A DNA stretch of 64,000 bases from Gp1-AA133 sp963850425 (GTDB lineage: Bacteria; Acidobacteriota; Terriglobia; Terriglobales; Acidobacteriaceae): the NCBI GenBank assembly GCA_963850425.1, contig CAWKLF010000003.1:310001-374000 (forward strand). The letters are read 5' to 3'. A model generated the notes under the pieces. That model saw nothing but the letters and a program-made list of their open reading frames with translations, searched no databases and was not told the origin of the DNA. Positions 62,960-64,000 of the stretch are shown here, one piece after another. The position numbers and the translations under genes are program-made. How positions within the stretch are numbered: the stretch's first letter is position 1; each line of letters starts with the position of its first letter.

Positions 62960-63766
62960 ATGTCACTTCCTGACTCCCTCCCATGGATGGAGAGTGTTGA
63001 CGCAAAGATGGTCAGGGCAAAGGAACACGTCGATACGCTCCAGGCCGAAGCTGGTGTGTTCTTCGAAAGCACCAGGCGGAATTTCATTCTGAAGTCGAAC
63101 GGACGGGAGGCATGGATCGTCCACTACATCGAGGATTCCATCCCACCGATTCGCCTCAGCGTCCTCTTGGGCGAGTGCGTCTTCAACATGCGATCGGCGC
63201 TCGACAACCTTGTTTGCGGTCTGATACGGACCACGGATTCACACGCACCGTGCAAGGGTACCCCATTCCCGATTTGTTCCGCCCAGGAACAGTGGGAAAA
63301 GAATTGGCAGAAGTACCTCAAGGGTGTTGAGCCAGCGGCGCAGAAAATGATCCGCGACCTTCAGCCGTGCTTCCGGATGTCTGCTGTGCCAGAGAACGAC
63401 CCGTTGAGCATCTTGAACGTCCTCTGTAACAGCGACAAGCACCGCGCCGTGACCTTCACGCTAGCATACAATCACGACCTTACGGTCAAGGTGCATGCGA
63501 ATGACGGAAAGGTCCACGTCTGGAGGGCGACGGAGCCCCTTTATGCCGGGGATGTCCACACGATACCACTTAATCTTGACCCCGCGAGCATCCAGCCGAG
63601 CGCCCGCATTGAAGCTAAAGGCACGGGAGTCTTGATAATCGGGGACGTCGGGCCGTGGGGACAGCGCCCGGTTTGGTCCGTCCTCGCAGATTTATACGAA
63701 TATGTCAGGGATCGCGTGGTGATTCCGCTCAAGCCGTTTTTCGTGGCTCCTCTTAATCGTCCCTAG
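62960..63766 (+). CDS. Hypothetical protein with HEPN-like helix
   Basis: The 268-residue product has a central helix (IRLSVLLGECVFNMRSALDN, next LVCGL) whose R-S-A-L-D pattern occurs in a common family of uncharacterised island proteins. A second part (NVLCNSDKHRAVTFTLAY) carries a DKHR segment also seen there. The relation to HEPN folds is a guess from helix pattern. ATG 62960 is preferred; GTG 62942 is possible. Toxin-like function is not supported by any motif. Confidence 0.55.
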   Translation: MSLPDSLPWMESVDAKMVRAKEHVDTLQAEAGVFFESTRRNFILKSNGREAWIVHYIEDSIPPIRLSVLLGECVFNMRSALDNLVCGLIRTTDSHAPCKGTPFPICSAQEQWEKNWQKYLKGVEPAAQKMIRDLQPCFRMSAVPENDPLSILNVLCNSDKHRAVTFTLAYNHDLTVKVHANDGKVHVWRATEPLYAGDVHTIPLNLDPASIQPSARIEAKGTGVLIIGDVGPWGQRPVWSVLADLYEYVRDRVVIPLKPFFVAPLNRP

Positions 63767-63848
63767 CGAGTCATCCTGGTGTTTTAACTCCTCGGTGCTC
63801 TGAAAAGGTAGATTCCAGTAGACAGTGACCTGCCTTTGGAGGAGAAAA

Positions 63849-64000
63849 ATGCGAGTCGCAATTTACGCCCGCGTCAGCACAAAGGACCAAAGCTGTGAAC
63901 TTCAACTCCGGGACCTGCGTGCCTACTGTGCCGCTCGCGGCTTTTCCGTGCAGCGCGAGTATGTGGATGTAGGAGAGTCGGGTGCGAAGGATTCACGGCC
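63849..64000 (+). CDS. Serine recombinase (resolvase/invertase), 3' part outside window
   Basis: The frame starts at ATG 63849 with GGAGGAG upstream and runs off the right edge. The start MRVAIYARVSTKDQS carries the catalytic Ser (ARVSTKDQ), followed by ELQLRDLRAYCAARGF, the normal dimerisation-side pattern of resolvases. Length in the window is 50 codons. A second recombinase type within the element suggests a nested or composite mobile element. Confidence 0.85.
   Translation, partial: MRVAIYARVSTKDQSCELQLRDLRAYCAARGFSVQREYVDVGESGAKDSR

Noticed and set aside
62960..63766. Toxin (HEPN RNase) assignment for the 268-residue protein
   Set aside because: The RNase motif R-x4-6-H is not convincingly present, so only a helix-pattern resemblance is noted.
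1..64000. CRISPR array
   Set aside because: No run of regularly spaced 20-40-base repeats with unique spacers was found, and no cas-like gene.

Overview
The window (about 60% GC) reads as chromosome from an Acidobacteriota (Terriglobia/Koribacter-like) bacterium. This is inferred from the gene mix rather than from a marker gene: many secreted TPR proteins with signal peptides ending in AQ, a potassium channel, split Kdo genes, an ECF sigma/anti-sigma pair, a receiver-PPDK fusion, and intergenic palindromes of a kind common in that phylum. It is Gram-negative, since it has Kdo synthesis, an AsmA-like protein and a PagL-like outer-membrane deacylase.

Layout. 1-12.6 kb: a partial secreted protein, ppc, a secreted M24 peptidase, a TPR/aspartyl-protease protein, pyrG, kdsA, a PagL-like enzyme, a K+ channel and kdsD. 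12.7-16.2 kb: a small ORF, a PIN toxin with an antitoxin-like partner under a clear promoter, and proS interrupted by a one-base shift. 16.4-21.5 kb: a lactonase-like lipoprotein, a class A PBP and a TPR protein. 22-32.6 kb: kdsC, lhr (frame broken in a C7 run), a multiply shifted esterase pseudogene, an FHA-GAF-sigma54 regulator behind tandem dyads, a frame-broken M23 peptidase and an L,D-transpeptidase. 33-45.4 kb: tRNA-Ala, an ECF sigma factor with its anti-sigma factor, TPR proteins, rnc, two lepB genes, an AsmA-like gene and a SpoIIE-type phosphatase. 45.4-56.9 kb: an odd tRNA-Gly-like gene, gdhA, the receiver-PPDK fusion, an NfnAB/GltA-like flavoprotein pair behind a CRP-like site, two DinB proteins, phoU, a PhoB-like regulator and tRNA-Glu.

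57-64 kb is an integrative element next to tRNA-Glu. It starts with a tyrosine integrase, carries a TET/JBP-like 2OG-Fe(II) dioxygenase candidate, a histidine kinase lacking its 5' end and several small unknown proteins, and reaches a serine recombinase cut by the window edge.

How it fits together: kdsD, kdsA and kdsC make Kdo, and the PagL-like enzyme, AsmA-like protein, class A PBP, M23 peptidase and L,D-transpeptidase shape the envelope. gdhA and the NfnAB/GltA-like pair concern glutamate and NAD(P)H metabolism. Four genes between 15 and 32 kb (proS, lhr, esterase, M23 peptidase) contain frame breaks while their homology continues in another frame. This may reflect indel errors in the sequence, real decay, or in one or two cases recoding.
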